From Apus apus (lineage: Eukaryota; Chordata; Aves; Apodiformes; Apodidae), in the NCBI RefSeq assembly GCF_020740795.1, contig NC_067291.1:19767780-19831779 (forward strand): 64,000 nucleotides of DNA. The letters are read 5' to 3'. Below are positions 1-13,959 of this stretch, one piece after another. The translations under genes were made by a program, and so were the position numbers. Numbering within the stretch: position 1 is the stretch's first letter; each line of letters starts with the position of its first letter. The notes beneath the pieces are model-generated. The model did not search any database and was not told where the DNA came from. It was given only the letters and a program-made list of their open reading frames with translations.

Positions 1-2526
1 CAGTGGGCCTGGCTCTCTGCTATCTTGTTTGACCATTTACACCAGTCCTGTGGGAATAAATGAAGCCACTGAGGTCTGATAGCATGCTGCAAACATTTTG
101 TTCTCATTTTGCAACGTGTCAGCCTTTACAGACACCAGAGTGGGGAGTGCAGGGTGGTGGAAATACATCCCTGCAACATGCGGAGCTGCGGTTCCCAAAC
201 AGCAGCCACCTCTGACCCTGGAGGCCATGGGAAGGAGCCTGCAGCTCATCTGCAGACTGCCCTCAACCACAGAAGTTACCTCTCCATCCCACTGCTCTCC
301 TTTAGGGACATGCAGTGGTCTGCAAGAGGCTCCTCATGCTCCACAGGGCAGGAGACTTGGGAAAGCATTGGGCAGAGGGTTTGGGAACCATCAGGAATAA
401 ACTGTTCCCTGTGAATAGCCCCCAGTGCAAAACTGGTGGAGGGAGATGTTTGGAGGAGTCTGTTCCAGCTCTACCTCTGCTTTTACAGCACACTTAGTCA
501 CCTTGTGGGCATCTCCTTCACACTGTGATGGCCCTGCCTGCTCCTTCATGATTAGGATAAGCTTGGGACACTCAAGGGATGAGCCTTTGCTATGACAGCA
601 TGTGATGATGGAGGCTCACCAAGCTGCTGTCTGCAGTGCCTGTGCCTGCCTCTGCCTTCCCACTGTGCTCCCATCACTCCATCTCCTCTGATACCAGAGA
701 AGAAATCCTGATCTTCCCTGAGACAGGAGTCCAAGATAGGCTCCAAAACCCAGCTCAGCAGCTGGCACCAGGCCTGGCCCTGCACATTGCCAGGAGAGAC
801 CCTCACCCAGATACAACTGTCTACTGGCAATCATTGCTGCCAGATCCTGGGGGCCCTTTTAGAGGTGTGAGGAGCAGGTTTGGTGGCATGGAGGAAAGGA
901 GAGGCATGCCAGGAGTTCTGTTACTCACACACGAGGCCAAACTCTTTTTGCTCAAAAATGTATATAATGGTTTCCGCAGACAGGGTTTGGATGTCCTCGG
1001 GCAGCAGATGTGTCAGCAGGCAGTGATCGCTTGTTACTTTCTGGCACCGCAACAGGAGCAGTGCCAGAGCTTTGGTTGTGAAATCTAAACCCACGTGAGC
1101 CAAGTGTCACTGCCGTGAGGGAGAGGTCAGGTTCAGCAAACCTGCAGAGCGCGGGGGCTCGAGCCCGAGGACATCTTGGCCACCCCGAGGTGTTCAGGAC
1201 TAGGCTTCAACTTGCCCACGTTTCCGAACCGTTTCTGCTTTCAGCAATTGATAGAAACCTGCTTGTTTCTTTCAGCTCAGCCTGCATCTAGCTTGTTAGA
1301 GAAACCGTAAAAAACATCAAGCTTGTGTAAAACAGGGGATCCCAGAGAAGCTGTCTTGGGTAGCAGGAGATAAACTGACCTTGTGGGGTGTTGCTAGGGC
1401 TGTGCTGAGGGTGCAGCATCACCTCACTGTGACCACCTGCAGGAGCCAACCCTCAGGGACAACCTGCTCAGCCCTCCCCAGATGTGTGGGAGGGTTCCCT
1501 TCAGGGTGGAGGCAGGTTGTCAGAGGCTTCTCCTGCAACTAGGTTGTGTGTCTTTCTGTGCTTGCGGGATGCTGGTGTTAAGAGGAGAGCAAATCCCCTT
1601 GAAAAGCTGTGCTTGTGGGCTGAGCTCCCATTTTTCTTATGAAGAAGCTTAGTGGTACCAAGACAACCCTTTGCAGGCTGATATATTCTCTGAAAGGACA
1701 TTTGAGAACAGATAAGAGTCTTTCCAAAGCTATTTGTGTCCCAGCCAAAGGGCCCTGGAATGGGAGCAGACCTGCATTTTATCTCCCAGTGGGAAATGAG
1801 TAAAATTAGTTTTCTGGAGGGACAGGGTGAGACTGGATGTTTAATAGCCCTACCCCCTGCACTACAAATCGAGCTGGCTGAAAGCTGGACTTCACTGACC
1901 AGGCTTTGTAGTCCCCCTCTCCTAAACTGTCCAAACATACATAATAAAGGACGTTTCAAATCCATTTGAGGTAAGCAGAGATGACAGATCATGGTTTGAA
2001 CATGGTGTCATGCTGGGATGCAGCAGGTCAGAACTAAGTCACTATAATATAAAAGAATCTTCTGAACATTCATCCAGGGTTTTCACTGGATTAAAATCAC
2101 ATTTTTATGGAGGATATGTCTCCTTTTCCTGTTATCATTTTCCCTTCTCAGGAAACAGAAATTGGGAAACCATGTGGTAGTACAGGACACTGGCTGGATT
2201 TCTAGCTCACCTGCAGAGGAAGAGTGTGGGAAGAACCAAAGCCTTTATACATAAGTAAGGTGAACCAGCCAGCCTCCTGAAACTTTTCTTTTCAGAAGCA
2301 CTTAAGGCAATTGTGTGTCCAGATCTCCAGTCAGGAGCATCTGAGCATCTGATTCCAGCTTGGAGAGCTGAGTCATGTGAAGGCAGCAAATCTGATTCTC
2401 TGTCTGTAACCAGACTTCTGGGCTTCAGTGGCTGGCAGGATTTGGCTTTATCCAGTCATCCAAAATGCATCTGCTTGTCTCAAGTGAAATCTAATTTGGC
2501 ACTTTTTTGAGATTTGGCCATTGTTA

Positions 2527-2552
2527 ATTATGCCTGCAATTAATGGCATAAT
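2527..2552. repeat. short perfect inverted repeat with TAATTA-type core
   Basis: ATTATGCC at 2527-2534 is matched by its reverse complement GGCATAAT at 2545-2552, with a 10-base AT-rich spacer. The surrounding bases also contain TTAATTA and CAATTAAT, which resemble homeodomain binding cores. It is too short to be a transposon end. It may be a paired transcription factor site or simply chance. Confidence 0.5.
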
Positions 2553-5500
2553 GTAGGCTCCAAGAGCTGATGAACTTGAGTCTGCTGCAGAGTCAGGGTT
2601 TGGCTTTGAAAAATGTTCTGAGATGCCATTCTCATGGAAGATGTTTTACCAGGCTCTTTATTTAGGACAAGTCCTAATGGGCATTTGGCTCAAGACAGAA
2701 CTAATAGTTACACTGACCATTTAAACACGACCTGAGAGATTATAGGTTGGCAATGTGTGTTAAACAAAACTATATAGTTCTGCAAAATGGAAATGAAATT
2801 TAATCATGCAGCCAAATCGATGCACCAAGAAGCCCTGAAACATCAAGCCAGCAGAAAGCTGGTTGCACTTATTTGCCGTCCTGTTATTGACTCTGATTTG
2901 TTACTTTAAAAATCTGCTTCTTACTTACTTGATTTTTCTGGTGTGATCTTACAAAGCATAGCCCTCCTACCCCTCTTGGAAAAGCAGGAAGGCGTATTAA
3001 GAACACTGATAAAAGGTAAACAAACCAGGAGACACAAAGTTTCTTGATATGCTCTAATTGAGCTAGTTTCCTTACTTTGGCTTTGAAAAGGAACAGCCAT
3101 GAGGCATTCTTGAGAGAGCCAAGTGAACTGTTGTTATCTCAAAAAGGTCTCCTTCATGTCTCGCTCGTGGGGGCTCCAAGTCTGCTCCGGCCATTGCCTG
3201 GAAGTCTAAGAAAAGAAGTCTACTGGCCTCTGTGATAAAGGACCCATTTTTAGGCCTTGGGAAGGATGGGGTTGTTGACAGTTCATTCCTGTGAAAATTC
3301 AGTGCGGTCCAGTCTCCTGATTGTAAATGGAAGGAATATATGGCAGCACTAATGCAAAAGGTATGTGATTAGATAGTCCTGTCTGCTATCTGCCCCAGCT
3401 TTCTGCTGATAGGCAGCTCTTGCTGGTGCTAAATGGGAGCCATCAGAGTTGCCAGACTGACGCCAGGCCCTTCATCAACTGCCTCACAGATAAGGGGAGA
3501 AGGCTGCAATCTTCACGTAACATAATGTTTCCCCAGTGGGTGAACTTGAGTATTCCTGGCTGCATCTTTCACAGACATCTTGTGGAGCCAGTGAGGGGAT
3601 AATATGTAGTTTCATACTGTAAGGAATCCAAAAGTTCAGAGTAAGAGATCCTGTCACAGCCACACACAGCTCATGGTTATCTGCCCAGGCTTTAACCTTC
3701 TCTTGAACAAGACTAGATATGGTGCCAGCAGAAGACACCCCCTTGGATGGTGCCAGCCCTCCAGGCTCTGAGCTGCCCCGCATTCCTTGGCCAGCAGGAG
3801 CCTGCCCAGCCACAGCACACCCTGAGAGATAACTCACCTCAAAGCCCATCCTCATGGTAAAGGCAAAAAGAGAAAAAAGAAAGATCTGCTGTGAAGGACC
3901 CACTTAATGCTCCATGGGGCTGCAGTGAGAAAGCACTGGCAGGGTCCCCATCGGCAGACTGGTACGGGCTCTGCCCTTGCAGGTAAGCACCCTGCAGTCA
4001 CCAATGATCTGATGAAGACCATTGTAGGGCAGAGTGAAGTTGGCTCCAGCACCTACATGATGATTTCTCCATGTTGCATGTTGCTGCAGTTTGAACTCTT
4101 GTGTATCAATATATGGTGGGAGTGGAGCCGTTTCTTGCTTATCTGAGACTTTGTGTAGCGGTGGTAGGGTTTGGTCCACAAACCTACTGTGCAGACCCAA
4201 AGACATGTTCTTCTATGGGCCTCCCATCCCCATAACATCCAAGTCTTTGGAGATGTAGGCCACCAACTCAGCTACATCAACCTGTGCGGCCTCTTTTGGT
4301 TTCTGCTGCTGCTTGGGAGCTGGAATAATGGTCACAGCCTGTCCTGCCCTCTACTTGGGGCATGGAGCAAGTGGAGGTAGGTGCTCCTGGTGCCACAGCC
4401 ATCTCTGCAGATTTCCAGAGAGTCTCTTCCACCGTTAGCTTCACTGCGTGCAGACAGCTCCAGTGAATAACCCTTCTAAAGGCTTGTCTATTAAAAACCT
4501 TCACAAAACCTGTAAACCCTCCCCAATGAGATGGATCACAAATAGGATCTCAGGTACACTAGATCCAGTGAGGCAACCCAGAAAATGGTTTGAAGGCACC
4601 GATAGATGTTGTTCCATCGAATGTTTCTAGGAATGTGTTGGATGCACTAGGTAGACCTGAAAGCTACACAGACAATTGCATTTCCTCCTTAAGCCTTATC
4701 TTTTCCCACACCCTAGAAAAATCTTAAAGCTTATTCATTCATTAAAACAGAAGGGAACTTTCCTCTAATCTGTTCTCGGTGACTCACAGGCTCTGTCAGA
4801 GCTGCCATCAGAGGCGTGACTGAAGTGTCTGTAGGTTGACCCAAGTTTTCTCTGGTCTTTTTCAGCTTGGGTGCCTCAAACTGTGTTTTCATGGCAGAGT
4901 GGATTTCCACACTGGCTACCTGGCCACGTGCATGCCAAGCACTGGGGTAGCACCTGCAGCCGGTTCTGGGGCTGGACTATGAGTTAATATGGGTTTAAAG
5001 CGCGTGTGTGTGCCTGCCTTTGGACAGAGCTCTCTGGATCAGCAGGCAGCATCCCCGTAGTCAGATGGTGTGACCCAGCCAGCCAGGCAGCTCGGGAGGG
5101 ATGGGGAGCTCTGTGGTGTGCTGGATCAGAGCTATGTGTGGGCTCATGTTAGTCATTGTTTGCAAGTATTTGAGCGATGGCCAGGGCTGATAGAAATGTC
5201 TACAGAGCCTTGAAGATTCATAACTGTCGGCACAGAAGAGCCTCCTACTGAAAATCCTTAACGTAAAGTCCTTAAATCCAGGAGTCAGGCGGCTCCTGGC
5301 AGCTGCCTGCTGCAGGCCCCCGGGGCAGGGCTGCGAGAGGGTCCCCCTGGCTCTGCTGGGAGGTCCCACTGCAGCCCAGCTGCTGGGCTGGCAGCTCAGA
5401 CAGGCCCCATAGTCCAGTGTTGCAAGCAGGAGGTGTGAAGCTCAGCTTCACTGAGCTGATCTGCAAACGGGAGTAAAAACAGGGGTGACATTTGCAGCAA

Positions 5501-8500
5501 ACATTGCTGTCAGTAAATACTGGGCCTCAGCTCATTGCACTGCTTTGATTTGGGCTTGTTTTGTTCTTCCCTTGCGATGTGCTTTTCTTCCTCTGACTCC
5601 TTTTAAAACTGTTCTGTACTTGTTTTTATTGTAGTTTCCACAGACTGACTCCACGCCAGTAATTTTGCAGTGAAATGCTGCTTAATTTCACATTAAGGGT
5701 GTTTCTGATTTCCGTTAGCTTGCCAACTTAACAAGCTGTGTGAAGCAGGAGATGGGTTTGAGCAGTTTCTTAAAATGCACAGCTCGGGTGGGATGCATTG
5801 CTTAATATAAAAAAGAAGCAGCATCGTGGGAGACTGATGATGCCACTAGCTCTGAGATGGTGCATCACCTCCTTCAGCCAGAGGAGAAGTGCCAAAAGAG
5901 TGTCCAGAAAGGAAAAATAAACAAAAATGCACTTCTTGCACGCCTGCTGGGACCCTGAATTTCTGCATGTGTTAGGTCAGGTTTTAGAATCAGCTTTAGA
6001 CTTTCAGCTTTGCTTTTCATGCCTGAAAGGAGCAGGGTGACACACACTTACTTGGGGAAGCTGTCTCATCAGACCTTACACCCACCCAGATGTTATGGAC
6101 ATCCTGGCTGATTCTGATGCAGTGGAGCGTGGGCCAGTTGTTTCTGGGAGCAAATTTGGAAGCCAAGTTTAAACACGTAGACCACTGTTTATTTCAGTGA
6201 ATCATGCATGCTTAGGACCTGATCCTGCTAGCTCCAGAACATCTCCTGGGAGATCTTGAGAGCCCTCCCTGATAATGCAATTATCCCTTTTCAATTGGAA
6301 GACTAAGGCAGCAGCTCTGTTGCTTGGAGAACTGCAAGAGAGGGCTCGGTGGTTTGGGTTCTGCTTATGAACACCCATTAGGGGCTTGCTCACCCCGTTA
6401 ATTGCCCAAGTAGCATCTTGCAGCCTGCATAGATGTGCGCAAACAAGTGGTTACATGAACAACAGATGCAGTTAAACACAGACATAGGTGCAGAGCCATG
6501 GGCTGTTCCTGCTTGTTTGCTTGCTGGTTATATCATGGGAAGAGTTTTAAGGACCTGACTTCAAACCAGCACCATTTGCAGCTGCAGAACCCATCCATGC
6601 AGGAGGTGGCCACAGCCACAGCGTTACGTTTTCCCCCATCATCTTGTCCCTTAAGAAGCGAATGAAGTGAGTACCTGTATCCAGGAGGGTTTATCTTTCT
6701 CTCACCATACCTCCTGTTAGTTGCTTGGCAACTAGAATAACATGACTGCGCACACACATGTTATATTAGACATTACCTGCAGTTAGAATTTATTTATCCC
6801 TTCCATTTAGCAGATATGAACCCTGCCATTTTGAAGACTGCACTAGTTGCCATATGGAGCAGCTGCCAAAAAGGAGATAATTCACAGAGTTAAAGGAATG
6901 AGTCACATTCTTACACGCTCGACAGGATTAGACATTTCACTCCTTAATGCTCAAATGGAAGGTCATTAAAACAACCCTGTGGTTTGGGGAGGGCAGCAAT
7001 TCCATAACGTGCTTATTTTGGTGGCAAGTGAAAAGCCGGGTTTGAATCTAATTTGGTTTGCACTGTATCATCGCAGAACAGAGCAGTTCTGGCTCCATTT
7101 TGTGTCAAGGGTGCAGCCAGTCTTTGCTGACTATTCTTGCTTTGTGGTGGCCAGCCATGTCTCAGAAATGTCAGGACTTTGCTGAGACTATTTATGTTTT
7201 ATACCGTGGTCCTGGCAGGGTCCTCCTGGAGCTCAGAAGCTGGTGGTGCCCCACGAGAGCCTCCAGAAGCATACAGTCCAGGGATTAGACAAAATAAGGG
7301 ATATGGGAAACACTGGGGAGAGATTCAGGCTCGAGGGAGTCTGTTACATTTTACACAGGGTCAGTGGTCCCCATGTTTTCCAGAGAGAGGTTTTGGAAAG
7401 CTGTTGGTACTCCCCCACACTGCAGGAGATAGAGTCTTTATTGTTTATTGTGACAGTAAAAATAATTTGCTCCATCAGCAGCAGAAATAACAAAGCTCTG
7501 GTTTCCTCCATATTTTGCCTTGTGATTTGGTTTCTGGTAACAAAGAAGGCACAGCCTGCAATTCCAGCTTTTTCTGACACAGTTACTTCCATCCTGCCAG
7601 TGGATTCTTTGGTGTCACATCTTCTGAGCTCATAGTTTGGTCTTTCCCCAGCAATGGGACTCAGAGCCTGTCCACCTCCTGCTGGATATGTCCATGGAGC
7701 CCATGACACGTGGTACAGCTGAACCTGCCACTCTGCTGCTAAACTAGATGGTGATTGACCCATGACTTCAAAAGTTGCTGCCATGGTTGTGGGGCCAGCA
7801 GTGGTGGGGCTGGCTGAGCCGGCGGCTGGGCAGGAGGTGGAAAGCAGGTGCTGAAAGCAGCAGCCGTGGTGGGCTGGGTGCTGCCCCAGCACACAAAGCA
7901 TCTGCAGCAGTTGGAGGAAAAGCACCGTGAAAATCATTTTCACAGCTAAACATCCCATATATCTGAAATATGTCAGTCTGTGTCTCTATCATGGACGCCG
8001 ACTGGTGCTTCAGTCTGATGGAGCTATGAGCAATTCCAAGAACCAAAGGCCTCTGGCTGGGGAGCCAGCCTTCTCATGGGGTGGTTGGTGGAGCTGAGGG
8101 GTGGATGATGAAACGTATTTCTCTTTAATCTGCCTGGATTAGGGATGTTTCGTTGCTCACTGGGAAGAAACTTCAACAGGATAAGTGATGTTAACAGTAA
8201 CTAATCTGATGGTGCCAAAGCAAGTTCCTACAGATCAGTCACATGAAGCTGGTGGAAGAGGCAAAGCCTTGCTCTGCAGTGAGCAAGGGGAAGGCTTTCC
8301 CAGTCAGCTGAAGTACGTGAACAATATGTTCTAAAGGCCAAGGGCAGGTACAAATGATCATGAGGAAGGCACCAGCCCTGATCCATGGGCAAACAATTAT
8401 TTCATTAAGGAACTGGGAAGAAAATCAAGGTGACCTACCACAGTGTTGGTTAGGGGGTGCTTAATGCCAAGGAGAAACAGTTATTGCATCAAAATGAAGC

Positions 8501-11500
8501 TGCTATGCTCTCCTGATTGTGGAGATACTAGAAAAAAGTGAAATCTGTAGTTATTTGGGGATTTTGAGTGGAAGATGCGTTATTTTAAAAATTATTTTTT
8601 AGCTCATGTCTGTCTTGGGAGGAGGGGAGGGAGAAGGTGCTGGTTTAGGGGCTGTGAGCGCTTGGAGTTGAAGACTTGGCTTGCGCCGTTTCATGTTTCA
8701 CCTACACGTCTATTCATTTTATAACTTCTAAAAATGAACAGGACTAAACCCCTCTGTTCTTTCAGATATCCATACCAGAAAGGCACGTGTGCTCAGTGTT
8801 CAACCTCTTCTGTTGGTCCTATGACTGTGTCAATTTTACATGCATCCCATTCCAAAATTGGTGCTAGGTCCCTGTTTTGGCTTCTCTAGAACAGATGCAC
8901 AGCAACTCCATTGGCTTCAGGTCTTACTTGAAGCAATGTCTGGCACACAGTCACCTTCCTTTTCTGTTTCCTTGGGAGCTCTTGTCCTGTCTGTAGGCTG
9001 GATGTTGTACTTGCCTTGATACAGTCTAAATATCGTCTCACCCCCTGCCAAAGTAGCTCTTAGCCTCTCCCTGTGGTCCCTGTATGTTGTCTGCTGCTGG
9101 ACACCTTTGGTCTTACCAGAAGTGGCTTCAGCCTGAGAATCTGATCCTGTGCCTGGAGTGAGGTTTAAAGTGGCACAGGGTACATCTGTGCTTTCATCCA
9201 TGTTGGCTGTTTAAATCAGACCTTAGACTCCCAAACAACTGAACTGTTTTTCTCCTTAAAAGCTAAAGTTTATGCTCTGCAGAACCTGATGGGACAATGT
9301 TGATACCAAGGGACTTTCTCAAGCTCCTGCTGAGATTACTGACTTCCAGCTTGGTGGCTGAACTACAAGGCCACTCCTTGTCCCCTTTGATATGCCCATT
9401 TATTTGTAGACCAAAAAGGAAGTTGATGAAAGCCACCAGACAGCACTGGATGCAGGGAAAGCTCCAGAATGGGCAGACTGGACCATCGTGCCGCCACAGA
9501 GATGGTGCCATTTCAGGGGTGGATAATCACTACGTGTGCTTTGGAAGGCTCTCAGGGATGAAAAGGCTCTCTGCAATTGTAGATATATTCCACCCCCCCT
9601 CTAAGGCCAGCACTTGGCTTGGACCATCCAAAGCGGTTACGTTTATTAATAGTCTGTTTCTGGAGCCAAAGTGACTCCATAGAGGGGAGTTATTATGTGC
9701 AAAACAAAACAGGAAAAGAAAACAATGCTCAGAGAGTGGCATTGTTCCACCTTCTCATGTGAAGCAGAGGAGAGCGCAGCGGTGCGGGAGCAGCGCGGTG
9801 TGGTCCAGAGACGCTCCACGGTGAGAGGGACATAGAGGGAGCATTCAGGAATGAAACGTGACTGTGGTTTTGGAAAATGAGTCCCTTTCTGGCCAAGTCA
9901 CTGTCTGGAGCATTCAGCAGGAGAACCAAAGGGGGGAAACTTCACCAGCAGCAGCAGACTCTGTCATGTGATGGGACCCAAGTGCTCGTAGCCTTGGACG
10001 GCAGCAAGATACACCTCCCATCATCAGTCACGACGTGTGTGCGGGGTGGTGAGACTCACTCCAGCTACAAAAAAGCAGTGTGGCTGTTAGGTGTCTCTTA
10101 AACCTGAGGGTTTTTGTGTGGATCCTCAGTTTGGGAACAAGGTCACTCTTTTTTCAGCCCTCTGCCATTGGCTTCCATCCTTAACCAGCACCACTGGTTC
10201 CTCACACACAGCTGGGTCCGTGCAGACGCAAGGACATCTGCACTGGGACAGCAGAGGAGTTAGAGAGGAGCCAGGTGATGACCACGGTTGAGGAACAGTC
10301 AGATGGACATCTGTTTCTCAATGAAGATTAAGAAGCCTTTCAGGTCATGAGAACCTGAGAAAACGAGGTCATTTTTTACAACTGATCTTCTGCTTTTTTT
10401 GATTACGATTTCTAAGTCTTCTTCCTGACCTGGCTAGTAAAGCTATGTAGGCTGAAAGGGCACGGAGAGAGAAAGTAGGTTTGCTCCAGCTCTCCACAGT
10501 GAGCAACCTGGCATTGTGAAACACTGGAGACAGTCATTCGTTAGGAAAATAAAGCATGGAGCTTTTCCCATGGCAGGGAGCTCTCCCTAGAAATGTTCTT
10601 CATCACAAAAAACACAACATCATCCAGCTCCTGCCTTTCCCCTCCTCTGACTAAATATAAAATATCCTTCACATGCCTCATTCCACTGGGATTCTGTAGT
10701 GGTTTGAGCACTGGCTTTTTTCACTGCCATATTTCAACATATGCCCCTTATGACAGACAGCAATGTGCCTTTCATCAGGTCTAGCTCTTGGGTTCATTTT
10801 GCCTACGGAGGAAGAATAAGCTGTAAACATCCCTCAGACAGGGGCACTGAAGCCTGAGATGAGTTTGGGGAATTACAGGATTACAAAATGACATGAGTTT
10901 TAGTGCCAGAGCAAGGTATTCACTTAATGACAACTTCAAGTTCCAGCAGTTCCAGTAAGGAAGTTTTATAACAACATTAAATCTGGGATAAAAATGGATT
11001 ATTGGCAGTTGCAAAGTTTGGGGGAAAAGGTTTGTTGTAGTTCTGAATAAAATTATTTACAGTTTTTCTGGGAACTGAGGATTTGAACAAAAATGTTGGT
11101 TTGGTTGAATGCATGGTTGGACGTGCTCTCAAAACTGCAGCATTTTAAAAATAGAATGAAATGTCATTTAGTAATGGTGAGGATTTCAACTCAAAGAGTC
11201 AAAATACTTCATTTTTAAGTGCTTTAAATGTACTTCTAATAGAAATTCAGCACCCATGCAATAAGAAAGTGACCAACCTTGGGCTGGGGCATGTCTGAGA
11301 CAGCTAATTTTGGATCTTTAACTTAAAATCACTCATCTGGGTGGAGGAGCACATGACCCAGCGATGTCTGAGGGAGGGCGAGCTGGCGTGGGCACCAGGT
11401 AGGCTGCAAGGCAAATTAACTCATTATACCACAGGCTCGTCAGCTTCTTTTGCTCCCTTTGGACACCACCAAATTCCTACTTGTTAGTCACTATTTATAC

Positions 11501-13918
11501 AGTTGCGCACAGATTCTTTCTGAAGCATTCACATATTTTATGAAGTTAGAAAGGACTTTTAAGATGCAAAACCCCTGATGTTTTTTAATGAGGTTAACAA
11601 TAAACAGGCAGAGACTAAAACGTGCATAGTCCTCAGATCAAACCAGCACCAAATTTCCACTGGCCTCCGCACAGAGTAGTTTCAGCCCCGTGGTTTCACT
11701 TCCAAATCATGCTGGGCTGGTGAAACACAGTTTTTACTGATGCTTCACACATAAGTGAAGAATTTTGGAGAATTGGGGGTCACTCAGGGCTTGCTAACAG
11801 CTCGTCGGCGTGTGCTGGGCGCTGTGTGGGTTTATTTTATGCAGAGGAACTCTTGTTTGATGTGTCCTGCTGGCGTCCAGCGTAGCACGGGGCAGAACAG
11901 GCAGCAGAAAACTTTCTTCACATGCCTTTACATTTAACTGAGGCAGCTTAATTGTTGCTCGATGAGAGCACAAATCTGCAGCAGAGGCATCGCACCCACT
12001 CCAGGGAGAGAAGCTCAGATTAAAGAGCTGGCAGGGAAAGACCCTTATGCAAAAGGGCAGAAAGATCATTCAGAAATATTCATAAAACACAAGACAAATC
12101 TTTAAATATTTATTAAAACCAGAGTTTGAATGTTAATTCCCCCTCACACATCACCCGTGAAAGAGATTCTAGAGATGAGGAAATGAAACCACAAAGCCAG
12201 TAAATTATTTGCCTGAGGCCTCAGCCATAAATCTGTCTCTGAACTTGAGATCAGCTCTCCCAGCTCCCTCCATCACATCCGACGCCGTCGCCTCTCCATG
12301 ACAAGGTAAAGGGCTGAGCTTGCACTGCCTTCCCCCCAGTGCCACCCTGCAGTGATGCTCCTCTGGGTTTCAGACCTGGGTTCTGCAGCACGTCAATGAA
12401 AACTCACCTAACTTTAGTTTGGTGGGGTATTCTGGGTGATCAGTGGGAAAAATTACCAGTGTTGGCAGTTTTGTGCAGAAAAAGGTTTTAAGTCTCTCGT
12501 TAGTCTTTCTGCTTTTACCCACCTGTTTTGTGATGTCTAACTTGGACGGCCCAAGTCCTACATGTGTAACCATGAGGCCACCAATGGACCCAGAGCACTG
12601 GTCTCCCCTCCTCGAATGACCTCAACCATCCCAATTCCCTTTTGGAAGTTGGTGGAGCATTGGCTCCAGCCCTGGTGAGCACCCCATAGCACCTGGGCTG
12701 CCCAAAACCTCCTGGGTGCCAGAGCTGGGTCCCCATCCCCACACCGTGCTCTGCCGCACGGCGCCGATCTGCCTGCGGAGCCTCGCACCAGATGCGCTTC
12801 CTCCCGCGGGACTCTCCAGATAAACTCACTTGTGTATCAGAAGTTGTTTACCCCACGCTCAGAGCAGGATGCTTTCCTTATCTGCAAGCAGAGTAAATTC
12901 CCCCCAGTGCCTCCATGCCGTCATTCCTGGCCCGCTCCTGACTCCAGAGCTCGCCGGGCGCTGCTGGTGGCTCTGCGTTATCTCCCGGCTGCAGCGCAGA
13001 CAGACCCTGCCTGGAGCAGCCTCCAGGCTCTGCAATACCAAGACCAATGTCTTCAAAGACTGAAAATTACTCTGTAATTTGAATCTTTAACAACACATGG
13101 AAAAATCTACAGGAACTGGCCTGTATCATGTCTCCGAATGGCTTCATAAATATAGCACTGAGGAATTTGGATACTCTCCTGTCTGTCCGTGATGGATGTT
13201 TGTATTCTAAGAAATGCATTTTCTGCCTTTCTCAGTCTCTCCACAGCAGCTCAAATCCACTGTGCAGCACTTTTTCCTGCCCCTTCCTTACCTTCAGCCC
13301 CTGTCCCACGTCACTGGTGATTGCACCCACATCAGAGGCCTGGGTTTAGTCCCGTTGCTGGTTCCCAAGCCAGCCGGCTCTGATGGCTTCTCCTGGGCCA
13401 TCACTATTGTTGTCAGCCCCCCTGTTCCCATCTGCTTGAGATACAGAAGCCACATGTAGAACGTTCAGATACAAAAAAGCTTGAGGGAATGTATTTATCT
13501 GAAAACAATATTGTGTCTGGATGGAAAAATCAGTGTTTTACACCAATCATGTGGTTGTTATTAATGTTTTCCAAAACACCCAGAGGTACCTTATGTGTTA
13601 AATAAGAGCGGCTTATTTTTTTGCTTAAAAAGCAAAATGTGCATCTCTTCACCTAAAACCACTCTAGTATTTCAGTCCTGTCTCCATGCCCAGATGGCTG
13701 CCAGAGGAATTTCCCATTCCCCCAAATCTGCAGTCACGGGGCTTGATTTCAGCCCAAGATGCTGCAGCAAATATTTATGGTTGCTTTTCCATGTTTCTTT
13801 TCCATTCCCTTCCTCAAAGCAGGAGAACATCCTGGAAGCACGGACTGAGCCCGAGCTGTGGCCCTTGCAGCCCTGCTCTACTTTCTGCCACCTTGTGTGG
13901 GCTGAGGTGCCATCCCTG

Positions 13919-13959
13919 GAGCATTCCCAGAGCATTCCCAGAGCATTCCCAGAGCACCC
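13919..13959. repeat. 11-bp tandem repeat, three full units plus a partial
   Basis: The unit GAGCATTCCCA occurs at 13919-13929, 13930-13940 and 13941-13951 (the third lacks nothing), followed by a partial unit at 13952-13959. Each full unit contains CATTCC, the core of TEAD (M-CAT) sites, placed at about one helical turn. The array could be a minisatellite seed with no function. Confidence 0.8.

Noticed and set aside
7344..7958. 204-codon minus-strand open frame
   Set aside because: No recognised domain, no splice or promoter context, and a shifted overlapping frame covers the same bases. It looks like a chance frame in stop-poor DNA.
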